Source: DATKHR01 sp035510155 (lineage in GTDB: Bacteria; Acidobacteriota; Vicinamibacteria; Vicinamibacterales; CAVVIG01). From it: a stretch of DNA of 26,860 bases. Numbering within the stretch: the stretch's first letter is position 1; each line of letters begins with the position of its first letter. Below the pieces are notes generated by a model that saw nothing but the letters and a program-made list of their open reading frames with translations, ran no database searches and was not told where the DNA came from. The DNA lies in NCBI GenBank assembly GCA_035510155.1, contig DATKHR010000015.1, positions 1 to 26,860 of the forward strand. Reading direction: 5' to 3'. The position numbers and the translations under genes are program-made. This document shows positions 1-7,639 of this stretch, in pieces.

Positions 1-17
1 TCCGGCCGTCGGGTTTA

Positions 18-1271
18 TCAGTTATCGGCCGTCGCTTCGTATCGTTTGAAGATCAGCGCGGCGTTCGTGCCCCCGAAGCCGAACGAATTCGAAAGCGCGT
101 ACTCGATCGCCATCGCGCGAGCTTTGTTGGGAATGTAGTCGAGATCGCACTCGGGATCGCGGCATTCGAGGTTGATGGTCGGCGGCGCCATTTGATGATG
201 CACGGCGAGCACGCTGATGCCGGCCTCGAGCCCGCCGGCGGCGCCGAGCAGGTGCCCGGTCATCGACTTGGTCGACGACACCGGCGGGATGTCACTGGCG
301 AACGCGCGCTTGATCGCGATCGTCTCGACCTTGTCCCCATGAGGGGTCGACGTCCCGTGGGCGTTGATGTACGAGATCTGCGACGGCTCGATGCTTGCGT
401 TCTTCATGGCACGCTGCATCACGCGCAGCGGCCCGTCGCCGTCTTCCGACGGCGCCGTAATGTGGTACGCATCGGCCGCCATGCCGTAGCCGACGAGCTC
501 CGCGTAAATGTGCGCGCTGCGCCGAAGGGCCCCCGCCAACTCTTCGAGAATCAGCACGCCCGCGCCTTCCCCGACCACGAAGCCGTCGCGATCGCGATCG
601 AAGGGCCGGCTCGCGCGGTGCGGCTCGTCGTTGCGCTGTGACAGCGCCCGCAGTGCGGCGAAGCCGCCGATACCCATCGGCGTGATCGCGGCCTCTGATC
701 CACCCGCAATCATCGCCTCCGCGTCGCCGCGGCGGATGATCTCGAACGCGTCGCCGATGGCGTGCGCGGACGCCGAGCACGCGGTACAGGTCGCGGAGTT
801 CGGACCCTTCGCGCCGAACCGGATGGACACCTGGCCCGCCGCCAGATTGATGATTGCCGAGGGGATGAAGAAGGGTGAGATTTTGCGCGGACCGCCCTCG
901 ATGAGCGCTTTGTGCTCCCGCTCGATCGTCGTAAATCCGCCGATGCCGGACGCGATGTACACGCCGACGTCCGGGGCGCTGTCCTGGGTGATGGCCAGGC
1001 CGGAGTCGTCCATCGCGAACTGTGCCGCTGCGATCGCGTACTGAATGAAGACGTCCATCTTCTTGACGTCCTTCTTGTCGATGTACTGCAGCGGGTCGAA
1101 CCCGCGGACCTCGCCCGCGATCCGCGTGGCGAACTGCGACGCGTCGAACTTGGTGATCGTCCCCACCCCGCTCTTCCCCGCAACGAGCGCCGCCCAGTTC
1201 GCTTCAGTTCCGATTCCGAGCGACGACACCAGGCCGATGCCCGTGACGACCACCCGGCGACTATTGGTCAT
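18..1271 (-). CDS. fabF: Beta-ketoacyl-ACP synthase II (FabF)
   Basis: This 417-residue protein is a condensing enzyme that elongates acyl-ACP with malonyl-ACP in the cytoplasmic type II fatty acid cycle. The thiolase-fold active site is complete: nucleophilic Cys165 in TACSAS, His305 in NAHGTSTP, Lys335 in STKSM and His340 in GHLLGAAGG, followed by the Gly-rich SNSFGFGGTN loop near residue 394. Length and the N-terminal RRVVVTGIG match FabF rather than FabH, which uses Cys-His-Asn. The ATG is preceded by a GGAG box four bases upstream. It follows acpP after 19 bases, the usual acpP-fabF order, and ends with tandem stops TGA TAA. FabB or another KAS II paralogue is a formal alternative, but the acpP neighbour favours FabF. 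Confidence 0.97.
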   Translation of the reverse strand: MTNSRRVVVTGIGLVSSLGIGTEANWAALVAGKSGVGTITKFDASQFATRIAGEVRGFDPLQYIDKKDVKKMDVFIQYAIAAAQFAMDDSGLAITQDSAPDVGVYIASGIGGFTTIEREHKALIEGGPRKISPFFIPSAIINLAAGQVSIRFGAKGPNSATCTACSASAHAIGDAFEIIRRGDAEAMIAGGSEAAITPMGIGGFAALRALSQRNDEPHRASRPFDRDRDGFVVGEGAGVLILEELAGALRRSAHIYAELVGYGMAADAYHITAPSEDGDGPLRVMQRAMKNASIEPSQISYINAHGTSTPHGDKVETIAIKRAFASDIPPVSSTKSMTGHLLGAAGGLEAGISVLAVHHQMAPPTINLECRDPECDLDYIPNKARAMAIEYALSNSFGFGGTNAALIFKRYEATADN

Positions 1272-1290
1272 GTCTCTCCGTAGGCCGGCC

Positions 1291-1533
1291 CTACTTTTTC
1301 GATTTGGAGTGCGAATCGATGTACTCGACGGCCTCTTTGACGCGCGTAATCTTCTCGGCGTCCTCGTCGGGAATCTCGATCCCGAACTCCTCCTCGAATG
1401 CCATCACCAACTCGACCGTGTCGAGCGAGTCTGCGCCAAGATCGTCTACAAACGAGGCATCCGGCGTTACCTCTTCTTCATCGACCCCGAGCTGCTCCAC
1501 GATGATGCTCTTCACTTTGTCGGCTACCGCCAT
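1291..1533 (-). CDS. acpP: Acyl carrier protein (AcpP)
   Basis: This 80-residue acidic protein carries growing acyl chains on a 4'-phosphopantetheine arm. The attachment serine is Ser36 in the DSL motif, the same position as in E. coli AcpP, flanked by DDLGADSLDTVELVMAFEEEF. A tail of SHSKSKK is somewhat basic for the family. The start is the second of two adjacent ATG codons: the strong AGGAGG at 1538-1543 is one base from the first ATG (1534-1536) and four from the second (1531-1533), so the second is better placed. It lies 75 bases downstream of fabG and directly ahead of fabF, and a perfect hairpin sits just upstream of its ribosome binding site, which may influence the high expression ACP needs. 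Confidence 0.98.
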   Translation of the reverse strand: MAVADKVKSIIVEQLGVDEEEVTPDASFVDDLGADSLDTVELVMAFEEEFGIEIPDEDAEKITRVKEAVEYIDSHSKSKK

Positions 1534-1537
1534 CATG

Positions 1538-1563
1538 CCTCCTGCGTCCGGCACCATCCGGAC
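1538..1563 (-). promoter_or_regulatory. acpP leader: hairpin plus strong Shine-Dalgarno
   Basis: On the minus strand a perfect 6-base-pair stem (GTCCGG / CCGGAC, 1546-1563) with a six-base loop ends two bases before the consensus AGGAGG (1538-1543) of acpP. There is no T-run after it, so it is not a typical intrinsic terminator. It could act as an mRNA processing or stability element or keep the ribosome binding site open. The structure is visible; any role is inference. Confidence 0.5.
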
Positions 1564-1608
1564 ACTTCTGTCCACCACCCGGCCACGTCAGCAATGCCCG
1601 GACCGCGC

Positions 1609-2349
1609 TCACATATACATGCCCCCGTTCACCGCCAACACGTGTCCTGTAATATACGCTGCCTCGTCCGATGCAAGAAAGCACGCCGCGGCCGCCACGT
1701 CGTCCGGCGTGCCCAAACGGCCCAGCGGAATCTGCGACGTCCACGCTTCCTGTGCTTTTTCGCGTACGGCCTGCAGCATGTCGGTCTCAATCAGGCCCGG
1801 CGCAATCGCATTCACCGTGATGGCGCGCGACGCCACTTCCCGCGCAAGCGCTTTCACGAACCCGATAAGCCCCGCCTTCGATGCAGCGTAGTTGGTCTGT
1901 CCGGCATTGCCCACCTGCCCAACGACCGAGCTGATGGCGATGATGCGCCCGGACTGCTGCCGAATCATCGGGCGGATGGCGGCCTGGGCGAGCAGGAAGC
2001 TGGCCGTGAGATTGGTCGCCATCACCTGGTCCCAGTCGTCTCGCTTCATTCGCATCAGCAACTGATCGCGCGCGATCCCGGCATTGCTGATCACGATGTC
2101 GAGCCGTCCATGGCGCGCCACGATGTCGCCCGGCACCCGCCCGACCCACAGCGCGTCGGTGACATCGAGCGTGAGCGCCTCGGCCCGCAGGCCCCTCGCG
2201 GTCAGCCCGCTGACACACTCGCTGGCGTGCGTTTCGCGTGCGGCGGCCACCACCATCGCGCCCTGTTCGGCGAGTCGCATCGCGATCGCGCGGCCAATGC
2301 CGCGAGACGCACCGGTGACGAGCGCTACTTTGCCGTTGAGATTGAACAT
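1609..2349 (-). CDS. fabG: 3-oxoacyl-ACP reductase (FabG)
   Basis: This 246-residue short-chain dehydrogenase reduces 3-oxoacyl-ACP to (R)-3-hydroxyacyl-ACP with NADPH. It has the nucleotide-binding TGASRGIG at residues 12-19, the SNAG segment at 88-91, and the catalytic Ser141, Tyr154 and Lys158 with the spacing found in E. coli FabG (Ser138, Tyr151, Lys155). The C-terminal VNGGMYM is typical of FabG. The ATG lies 12 bases after the fabD stop and has no good Shine-Dalgarno, so coupling to fabD translation is likely. Position between fabD and acpP supports FabG over the many paralogous SDR enzymes. Confidence 0.96.
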   Translation of the reverse strand: MFNLNGKVALVTGASRGIGRAIAMRLAEQGAMVVAAARETHASECVSGLTARGLRAEALTLDVTDALWVGRVPGDIVARHGRLDIVISNAGIARDQLLMRMKRDDWDQVMATNLTASFLLAQAAIRPMIRQQSGRIIAISSVVGQVGNAGQTNYAASKAGLIGFVKALAREVASRAITVNAIAPGLIETDMLQAVREKAQEAWTSQIPLGRLGTPDDVAAAACFLASDEAAYITGHVLAVNGGMYM

Positions 2350-2352
2350 CTT

Positions 2353-2368
2353 GTCACGAAGTCACGAA
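2353..2368. repeat. Tandem 8-base repeat at fabD/fabG junction
   Basis: Two perfect copies of GTCACGAA lie head to tail across the fabD stop codon and the fabG leader. They provide no ribosome binding site on the minus strand. A two-copy repeat may be chance, though a shorter CACGAA-type word also occurs near the ubiD stop. Confidence 0.4.
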
Positions 2369-3384
2369 GAGGGCTTCGTCGACGCTTCGTCCGGGCTCTG
2401 TCTCCATGCCAGGGGGATCCCGCCGCCCGGTCCAATCGCCCGCTCGACGGCCTCGAGATCATCCGGGCTTCCGAAGTTCAGAACCGTCGCGGCTTCACCG
2501 CCGCGGCGTCCGGTGTGAATCTTCTTCACCAGCCCGCTCAGGACCGTGCCCGGACCCACCTCAACATACGTTGTGACGCCCTCGGACGCAAGACGGGTGA
2601 CAACCGCTTCCCACTGCACGGGCGATGACACTTGCTTCACGAGCGCCTCGATCGCCGACGACCGATCTCGCTTCACCTCGGCATCCACGTTGGCGACCAC
2701 GGGGACGCGGGGGTCGTGCGCGTTCGCGATCAGCGCCCGGAGCTCGGGCGCCAGACGATTCTCGGCCGGCTTCATCAGCGCGCAGTGAAACGGCGCGCTG
2801 ACCGACAAGGCAATCACGCGTTTTGCGCCGAGCGCCTTGGCCCGTGCGCCCGCGCTCGCCACCGCCTCACGGCTCCCCGCGATGGCAATCTGCCCGGGGC
2901 CATTCAGATTGGCCGGGCTGACGACCTGACCGGTCTCACGAGCCGCCGCGGCACACGCCTCCGAGATCTTCTCCGCGTCGAGGCCGAGGATGGCCGCCAT
3001 CGCCCCCTCACCCACAGGCACGGCCTCCTGCATGTACAGGCCCCTGCGTCGAACGAGCCGAAGCGCGTCGGCCAACGTGAAGGTCCCGGCCGCAACGTTC
3101 GCCGAGTACTCGCCGAGACTATGCCCTGCCACGAACGCCGGCACGACGCCGCGCGATTCGAGCAGCCGATACGCGGCAATGCTGACCGCCAGAATCGCCG
3201 GCTGCGCGTTCTCGGTCAGCGTCAGTTGCGCCTCTGGCCCCTCGAAAATCACGCGACTGAGCGCTTCTCCGAGCGCGGCGTCCGCTTCTTCGAATGTCTG
3301 GCGGCAGATCGGAAAGGCGTCGGCGAGGGCCCCGCCCATGCCGACCTTCTGGGATCCCTGTCCGGGAAAGATGAACGCGATCAC
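2362..3384 (-). CDS. fabD: Malonyl-CoA:ACP transacylase (FabD)
   Basis: This 340-residue enzyme moves malonyl groups from CoA to ACP, supplying the condensing enzymes. It begins VIAFIFPGQGSQKVGMG, the family's N-terminal signature; the nucleophile is Ser89 in GHSLGEYSA and the partner His is His200 in SAPFH. The GQIAIAG segment near 164-170 is also typical. The start is a GTG at 3382-3384 overlapping the plsX stop as GTGA; the open frame extends further upstream but only inside plsX. After the conserved VEVGPG and LSGLVKKI segments there is a tail of about 50 residues, longer than E. coli FabD, with no motif I know. The gene directly follows plsX, where fabH usually intervenes. Confidence 0.95.
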   Translation of the reverse strand: MIAFIFPGQGSQKVGMGGALADAFPICRQTFEEADAALGEALSRVIFEGPEAQLTLTENAQPAILAVSIAAYRLLESRGVVPAFVAGHSLGEYSANVAAGTFTLADALRLVRRRGLYMQEAVPVGEGAMAAILGLDAEKISEACAAAARETGQVVSPANLNGPGQIAIAGSREAVASAGARAKALGAKRVIALSVSAPFHCALMKPAENRLAPELRALIANAHDPRVPVVANVDAEVKRDRSSAIEALVKQVSSPVQWEAVVTRLASEGVTTYVEVGPGTVLSGLVKKIHTGRRGGEAATVLNFGSPDDLEAVERAIGPGGGIPLAWRQSPDEASTKPSS

Positions 3385-4439
3385 GAATGCGGCACCGCGG
3401 CAGCAGCGATGTCCTCTTCGACGCGCTCGACGTAGCGATGCGCGGCAAAACGGTAGGCCATCGCGAGCGCGTTCCGTACCGCCTTCGCGCTCGACCGGCC
3501 GTGGCCCACGATCGTCGCGCGAGCCACGCCCAGAAGCGGCGCCCCGCCGTACTCCGAGTAGTCCACGCGGCGCCGGAAGTGCCGCAGGGCGCGACGCGTG
3601 ATGAGCGATCCGACGCGCATCGTCATCGTGCTCGACAGCTCCTCCCCGAGCAGCGCCTCCATGACCTCGACCAACCCCTCGCTGATTTTCAAGGCCACAT
3701 TTCCCGTGAAGCCATCGCACACGATGACGTCCGCTTGGCCGCTGTAGACGTCCCGGGCTTCGACATTCCCGATGAACGATAGCGGCGACGCCTTCAACAG
3801 GCGGTGCGCTTCTCGCGTCAGCTCGTTGCCCTTGCTGGCCTCCTCACCGATCGACAACAGCCCGATGCGCGCCGACTCGATGTCGAACGCCACGCGCGCA
3901 TATAACCGCCCCATCACCGCAAATTGAAGCAGATGCTGGGGCCGGCACTCGACGCTCGCGCCAACGTCGAGCAGAATGGCCGGCACCGGGGCGCCCTGCC
4001 GGTCGCGATCGCGCGCCGCACGGCGTCGTGTGGGGATCGCCGCGGCGAGCGCCGGACGGTCGACGCCGGGCAGCATTCCAAAGGCGGCGTGCGACGCCAT
4101 GACCGTCGCGCCCGTGTGACCGGCGCTGAAGAGCGCGGCGGCCTCGCCCCGCGCGACGACTTCAGCCGCGACCTTGATCGACGCGCGTGGCTTTCGTCGA
4201 AGCGCCGCCACCGGCGACTCGTCCATCGCAATCACATCGCCTGCGTCGACGATCCGGACGCGAGCGTTGTCCACATCCCCGACACTGTTGACATGGCGTT
4301 CGAGAGCCGCGCCCACGAGGTCGGCAGGGCCGGCGAGCGCCACGCCCAGATCGAAGTGGCGCGTGGCGGCCAACGCGCCGTCCACAATGTGCTGCGGCGC
4401 GTGATCGCCGCCCATCGCGTCCACTGCGATCCAAATCAT
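3381..4439 (-). CDS. plsX: Phosphate acyltransferase (PlsX)
   Basis: This 352-residue protein converts acyl-ACP to acyl-phosphate, the donor used by PlsY in phospholipid synthesis. It opens with IAVDAMGGDHAP, the PlsX signature, and contains SAGHTGA near residue 105, a VDRPALAA segment, GNVEARDV near 223 and CDGFTGNVALK near 238, all characteristic. Length is normal for the family, which runs about 330-350. The ATG sits directly behind a GGTTCG repeat with no visible Shine-Dalgarno. It follows rpmF after 61 bases and overlaps fabD by GTGA, matching the widespread rpmF-plsX-fab arrangement and coupling membrane lipid supply to ribosomal protein expression. Confidence 0.96.
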   Translation of the reverse strand: MIWIAVDAMGGDHAPQHIVDGALAATRHFDLGVALAGPADLVGAALERHVNSVGDVDNARVRIVDAGDVIAMDESPVAALRRKPRASIKVAAEVVARGEAAALFSAGHTGATVMASHAAFGMLPGVDRPALAAAIPTRRRAARDRDRQGAPVPAILLDVGASVECRPQHLLQFAVMGRLYARVAFDIESARIGLLSIGEEASKGNELTREAHRLLKASPLSFIGNVEARDVYSGQADVIVCDGFTGNVALKISEGLVEVMEALLGEELSSTMTMRVGSLITRRALRHFRRRVDYSEYGGAPLLGVARATIVGHGRSSAKAVRNALAMAYRFAAHRYVERVEEDIAAAAVPHS

Positions 4440-4440
4440 G

Positions 4441-4476
4441 GGTTCGGGATGTTCGCCGGGTTCGCCAGGTTCGACG
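4441..4476. repeat. Four 9-base GGTTCG repeats upstream of plsX
   Basis: Four imperfect 9-base units run in tandem: GGTTCGGGA, TGTTCGCCG, GGTTCGCCA, GGTTCGACG. They fill more than half of the rpmF-plsX gap and leave no room for a classical Shine-Dalgarno before the plsX ATG. Their role is unknown; slippage-generated sequence is the simplest explanation. Confidence 0.6.
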
Positions 4477-4500
4477 AACGCGCGGGGAAGAGCCGCGGTG

Positions 4501-4683
4501 CTAATCCTCTTCGACGGCGCGCACCTGGCGCCCGCGATAGTACCCGCAGTTCGAGCACACGCGGTGCGGCGGCTTGGGTTCGTGGCAATGCGGGCACTCG
4601 CTGAGACCGACGGCCCTGAGGGCGTCGTGGGTGCGGCGCTTCGCGGTCCGTGTCTTCGAGTGTCGTCGTTTCGGATTGGGCAT
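4501..4683 (-). CDS. rpmF: Large subunit ribosomal protein bL32
   Basis: This 60-residue basic protein is a component of the 50S subunit near the exit tunnel and peptidyl transferase region. The N-terminus MPNPKRRHSKTRTAKRR is the L32 signature (usually MAVPKRKTSK or MAVPKRRTS). Cys30, Cys33, Cys43 and Cys46 form the zinc-ribbon, so this is the zinc-binding form (C+). The ATG has an AAGGA box with an eight-base spacer. It lies between DUF177 and plsX, the conserved bacterial order. A C+ L32 can be exchanged for a C-minus paralogue under zinc limitation in some bacteria; none is seen here. Confidence 0.97.
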   Translation of the reverse strand: MPNPKRRHSKTRTAKRRTHDALRAVGLSECPHCHEPKPPHRVCSNCGYYRGRQVRAVEED

Positions 4684-4700
4684 GGGTTTGTTCCTTAATC

Positions 4701-4769
4701 TGGGCCTTGGTGCTTGTTCCGACCTTGGTCCCTGGTCCGTCCTTGGGTCCTGGTCGCTGGTCCTGGTCC
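4701..4769. repeat. GGTCC/CTTGGTCC degenerate tandem repeat
   Basis: The 93-base gap between DUF177 and rpmF is largely filled by imperfect units built on CTTGGTCC and CCTGGTCC, with at least six copies of the core TGGTC or TGGTCC. Similar words occur in other gaps of the window, at 9997-10025, 10788-10802 and 20598-20611, suggesting a dispersed intergenic repeat family. It is not part of any gene. Confidence 0.7.
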
Positions 4770-4776
4770 GCCGTCG

Positions 4777-5295
4777 TTAGTTCTTCGTCCTCAATTCCCT
4801 GAGCGCATTGAAGCGCGGATCGTCCCAGCCTCTCTTGCAGTCGCATGCGCCCCGATTCAGGTTCGTCCCGCACACGGGGCACAACCCCCTGCACTCCTCG
4901 CTGCAGAGCGGCTTCATCGGCAGCGACAGCAGGAACTGCTCACGCATCATCTGACCGAGGTCGATCTCCTCGTTCTCGTAGAACGCCGTCGACAGATCGT
5001 CCTCGGCGATCTCGCGCTCGTCCGCGCCTGTATTCGCCGTTTGCGGCTGGTACCGCAGGTCGAACGCCGCGTCGACCGGCCGTGTGAACGGCTCCAGGCA
5101 CCGGCTGCAGGGCAACTCGAGCGTCGTCTGGACCCGCCCGGTCAGGTGAAACGTCTGCTTGTCTTTCCGGATGTCCAACGCCAACGAGACCGGCGCCGCA
5201 ACGCGAAAGCTCTCATCCGAGGCAAGCGCGTCTGGTTGATAGATCTGCTCGTAGTGCTCGTGCGGCGTCCTGATCCGAGCGAGATCGAGAAACAT
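4777..5295 (-). CDS. DUF177/YceD family protein
   Basis: This 172-residue protein belongs to the DUF177 (YceD) family, nearly always encoded next to rpmF; in plants and E. coli it is linked to 23S rRNA accumulation, but the biochemical role is not settled. The family core is visible as LTGRVQTTLELPCSRCLEPFTRPVD in the middle, here described in parts: TGRV, PCSRC and a later C-rich end with CSEEC, CPVC and CDC. The seven or so cysteines suggest a zinc site. I chose the ATG at 5293-5295 because a G-run (GGGGGG) sits four bases upstream; an in-frame ATG four codons earlier falls before that G-run. The rpmF gene follows after a repeat-filled gap. Confidence 0.9.
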   Translation of the reverse strand: MFLDLARIRTPHEHYEQIYQPDALASDESFRVAAPVSLALDIRKDKQTFHLTGRVQTTLELPCSRCLEPFTRPVDAAFDLRYQPQTANTGADEREIAEDDLSTAFYENEEIDLGQMMREQFLLSLPMKPLCSEECRGLCPVCGTNLNRGACDCKRGWDDPRFNALRELRTKN

Positions 5296-5322
5296 GGAAC
5301 CCCCCAATATACCACGGGATAA

Positions 5323-6390
5323 TCACTCCGTGGCCCAAGGCTTGGGGATGTACAGCTGCTCGAACAGTCTGACGGCGTAGCGATCGGTCATGCCGGCGAT
5401 GAAGTCGCGCGTGGCGGCGTCGAGCCCCTCGGCATCGACCGTCCGGAGGTCGAGAAACTCTTCCGGCCGTTCGCGGACTTTCTCCCAGAGGCCGCTCAGA
5501 ATGTCGGAGGCCTTCTTGAATTCGGCGGTCGCGACCGCGTTCTCGTACACGGCCTCGAAGAGAAAGCTCCGAAGGTCGAGGACCGCGCCGAGCACCCGCT
5601 CGCTCATGCGGATCTCCGTGAGGCCTCCAGCCAGCGTCTCGGTCACGACATCCTTCACGAGGGTGCCGATTCTGGCCGATGAGGTCGTGCCCAGAATCGC
5701 AATTGGCGCCGCGGGAAGGTCACCCGGATCGAGAAGACCGGCTCGCGCGGCGTCATCGATGTCGTGGTTGACGTACGCGATCAGATCCGCGACCCGCATG
5801 ATCTGCCCTTCCACGGTCGCCGATCGCAGAGCGGCCGTCACGCCGACCGGCGCCCCGGACTTCCCCTTCGAGTGCTTCGCGATCCCATCCCGCACTTCCC
5901 ACGTCAGATTTAGGCCGCGGCCGTCGTTTTCGAGGACATCCACAATGCGGAGGCTCTGCTCGTAGTGATTGAATCCGCCAGGCATCAGGCTGTCGATCAC
6001 ACGCTCACCCGCATGACCGAAGGGCGTGTGGCCGAGGTCATGCCCGAGGGCGATGGCTTCGGTCAACTCTTCGTGCAATCGCAGCACCTTGGCCACGGTG
6101 CGCGCAATCTGAGACACCTCCAGCGTGTGCGTGAGCCGGGTGCGGTAGTGATCTCCCGTAGGGGCAAAAAACACCTGCGTCTTGTGCTTGAGGCGCCGGA
6201 AGGCCTTGCAGTGAATGATGCGATCGCGGTCGCGCTGAAACGACGGCCTCACCTCGTCCTCAGGCTCCGGCCGAAGGCGCCCGCGCGAGTCCGCGCTCCG
6301 CGCCGCCTGGGGCGCCAGGATGTCGCGCTCACGCGCCTCGAGCTGCTGGCGCAGGTTGGTCATCGACAACTTGTCCGGCCACGTGGACAT
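5323..6390 (-). CDS. dgt: dGTP triphosphohydrolase-like HD protein
   Basis: This 355-residue HD-domain protein resembles the shorter, type 2 dGTPase-like dNTP triphosphohydrolases, which split dNTPs to nucleoside and triphosphate. The metal site is visible: His88 in RLTHTLEV, the His117-Asp118 pair in ALGHDLGHTPFGH, and a later Asp in NHDIDDA. The N-terminal RDRDRIIHCKAFRRLKHKTQVF (here residues 53-74, key RxxIxHxxAFRRLxxKTQV) is diagnostic. At 355 residues it lacks the large insertions of the 505-residue E. coli Dgt, so substrate range may be wider. An alternative start is Met10. It begins eight bases after deoB, so both enzymes touch deoxynucleotide or pentose-phosphate salvage in one transcript. 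Confidence 0.92.
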   Translation of the reverse strand: MSTWPDKLSMTNLRQQLEARERDILAPQAARSADSRGRLRPEPEDEVRPSFQRDRDRIIHCKAFRRLKHKTQVFFAPTGDHYRTRLTHTLEVSQIARTVAKVLRLHEELTEAIALGHDLGHTPFGHAGERVIDSLMPGGFNHYEQSLRIVDVLENDGRGLNLTWEVRDGIAKHSKGKSGAPVGVTAALRSATVEGQIMRVADLIAYVNHDIDDAARAGLLDPGDLPAAPIAILGTTSSARIGTLVKDVVTETLAGGLTEIRMSERVLGAVLDLRSFLFEAVYENAVATAEFKKASDILSGLWEKVRERPEEFLDLRTVDAEGLDAATRDFIAGMTDRYAVRLFEQLYIPKPWATE

Positions 6391-6398
6391 TCAGGCAC

Positions 6399-7634
6399 TC
6401 AGCCTGCAAGCCTTTCCAGAAAGCTCGTTCCGTGCTTCAACGGGCCGACCCCGAAGACCTCGGCCAGCGTCTGGCCCAGATCGGCGAATGTCGTACGCGT
6501 GCCGAGATCGGCGCCCGATGTGACACGAGCGCCGGCGACGAGAAGCGGCACGTACTCGCGCGAGTGATCGGTCGACGGCGTGGTCGGATCGTTGCCGTGA
6601 TCGGCGGTCACGACGAGCACATCGAGATCGGTCAGCGCAGGCAGCAGCGACGCGAGCCTGGCGTCGAAGCGCTCGAGGTTGGCCGCGTAGCCGGCGACGT
6701 CGTTGCGGTGGCCGTACTTCGAGTCGAAGTCGACCAGGTTGGCGAAGATCAGCCCGCGATCCGCATTGCGCATCTGTCGGCCAATCTCTTCCATCCCCTC
6801 ATCGTCGCTCGCGGTGTGAACCGCACTCGTGACGCCTCGGCCGGCGAACAGATCCTCGATCTTGCCGATCGCAACCACGGGCAGCGCGGCCGCTTTCAGC
6901 AGGTCCAGAAGCGTCTCCCCTGGCGGCGGCAGCGCGTAGTCGCGCCGGTTCGCGGTGCGCATGAATGCGCCCGGCGACCCGATGAAGGGACGCGCGATCA
7001 CCCGACCGACACCAAGGCCCTCGCCGGCAAGTGTGTACGCGATCTCGCACGCCTGATACAACTCCGACAGCGGGACCACCCGTTCGTGCGCGGCGATCTG
7101 AAAGACGCTGTCCACGGACGTGTAAACGATGAGCGCCCCGGAGCGGAGGTGTTCGGGGCCGAGCTCCTCGATGATCTCGGTCCCTGAAGCAGCCTTGTTG
7201 CCGATGACCTTCCGGCCGGTCCGTTGAGAGAACTCGCCGACGACGTCGGCCGGAAATCCGTGCGGGAAGGTCGGGAACGCGCGATCGAGCACAATGCCCA
7301 TCATCTCCCAGTGACCGGTGACTGAGTCCTTCCCGGCGGAGGCTTCCGCCATCCTTCCGACCGCCGTTCGAAGCGCGCCAGCCTGCGGCCGCGCCCCGGC
7401 GGGCCGGGCCGCGCCTGACCCGTTGGGCAACGGGGCCCTGGACAGGGGCTTTCCGATCGCCGCCACACGATCGAGGCCAAGGGACCGGAGCGCCGGCAGC
7501 GCCAGCGGAACCTGCCGCGCGATGTTTCCGAGCGTGTTGCTCCCCTGATCGCCGTAGGCCGCGGCATCCGGCAGCTCTCCAATGCCGGCGCTGTCGAGCA
7601 CGATGACGATGGCTCTCGCGAACGGCGATGGCAC
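6399..7634 (-). CDS. deoB: Phosphopentomutase (DeoB)
   Basis: This 411-residue member of the alkaline phosphatase superfamily interconverts ribose- or deoxyribose-1-phosphate and the 5-phosphate in nucleoside salvage. Evidence includes the N-terminal metal Asp in VLDSAGIGELPDA, the phospho-acceptor Thr in GSNTLGNIA near residue 33, VTGHWEMMG, NKAASGTEIIEELG, YTSVDSVFQIAAHE, DSKYGHRND and the C-terminal metal motif TADHGNDPTTPSTDHSREYVP (key residues DHGND and DHSRE). Length matches E. coli DeoB. The start is a GTG five bases after the hfq stop with no clear Shine-Dalgarno, so it probably depends on upstream translation. Confidence 0.96.
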   Translation of the reverse strand: MPSPFARAIVIVLDSAGIGELPDAAAYGDQGSNTLGNIARQVPLALPALRSLGLDRVAAIGKPLSRAPLPNGSGAARPAGARPQAGALRTAVGRMAEASAGKDSVTGHWEMMGIVLDRAFPTFPHGFPADVVGEFSQRTGRKVIGNKAASGTEIIEELGPEHLRSGALIVYTSVDSVFQIAAHERVVPLSELYQACEIAYTLAGEGLGVGRVIARPFIGSPGAFMRTANRRDYALPPPGETLLDLLKAAALPVVAIGKIEDLFAGRGVTSAVHTASDDEGMEEIGRQMRNADRGLIFANLVDFDSKYGHRNDVAGYAANLERFDARLASLLPALTDLDVLVVTADHGNDPTTPSTDHSREYVPLLVAGARVTSGADLGTRTTFADLGQTLAEVFGVGPLKHGTSFLERLAG

Positions 7635-7639
7635 GCGCG

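Noticed and set aside
1274..1290. Possible terminator (GTAGG / CCTAC inverted repeat) between acpP and fabF
   Set aside because: The stem has only five base pairs, there is no T-run, and fabF follows at once with its own ribosome site.
1045..2628. A 527-codon open frame on the plus strand
   Set aside because: It runs antisense across fabF, acpP, fabG and fabD, which are all well supported by catalytic motifs.
4436..4894. A 152-codon minus-strand frame covering rpmF in another frame
   Set aside because: It overlaps the clear bL32 gene and the end of DUF177, and its residues come from the repeat tracts on both sides.
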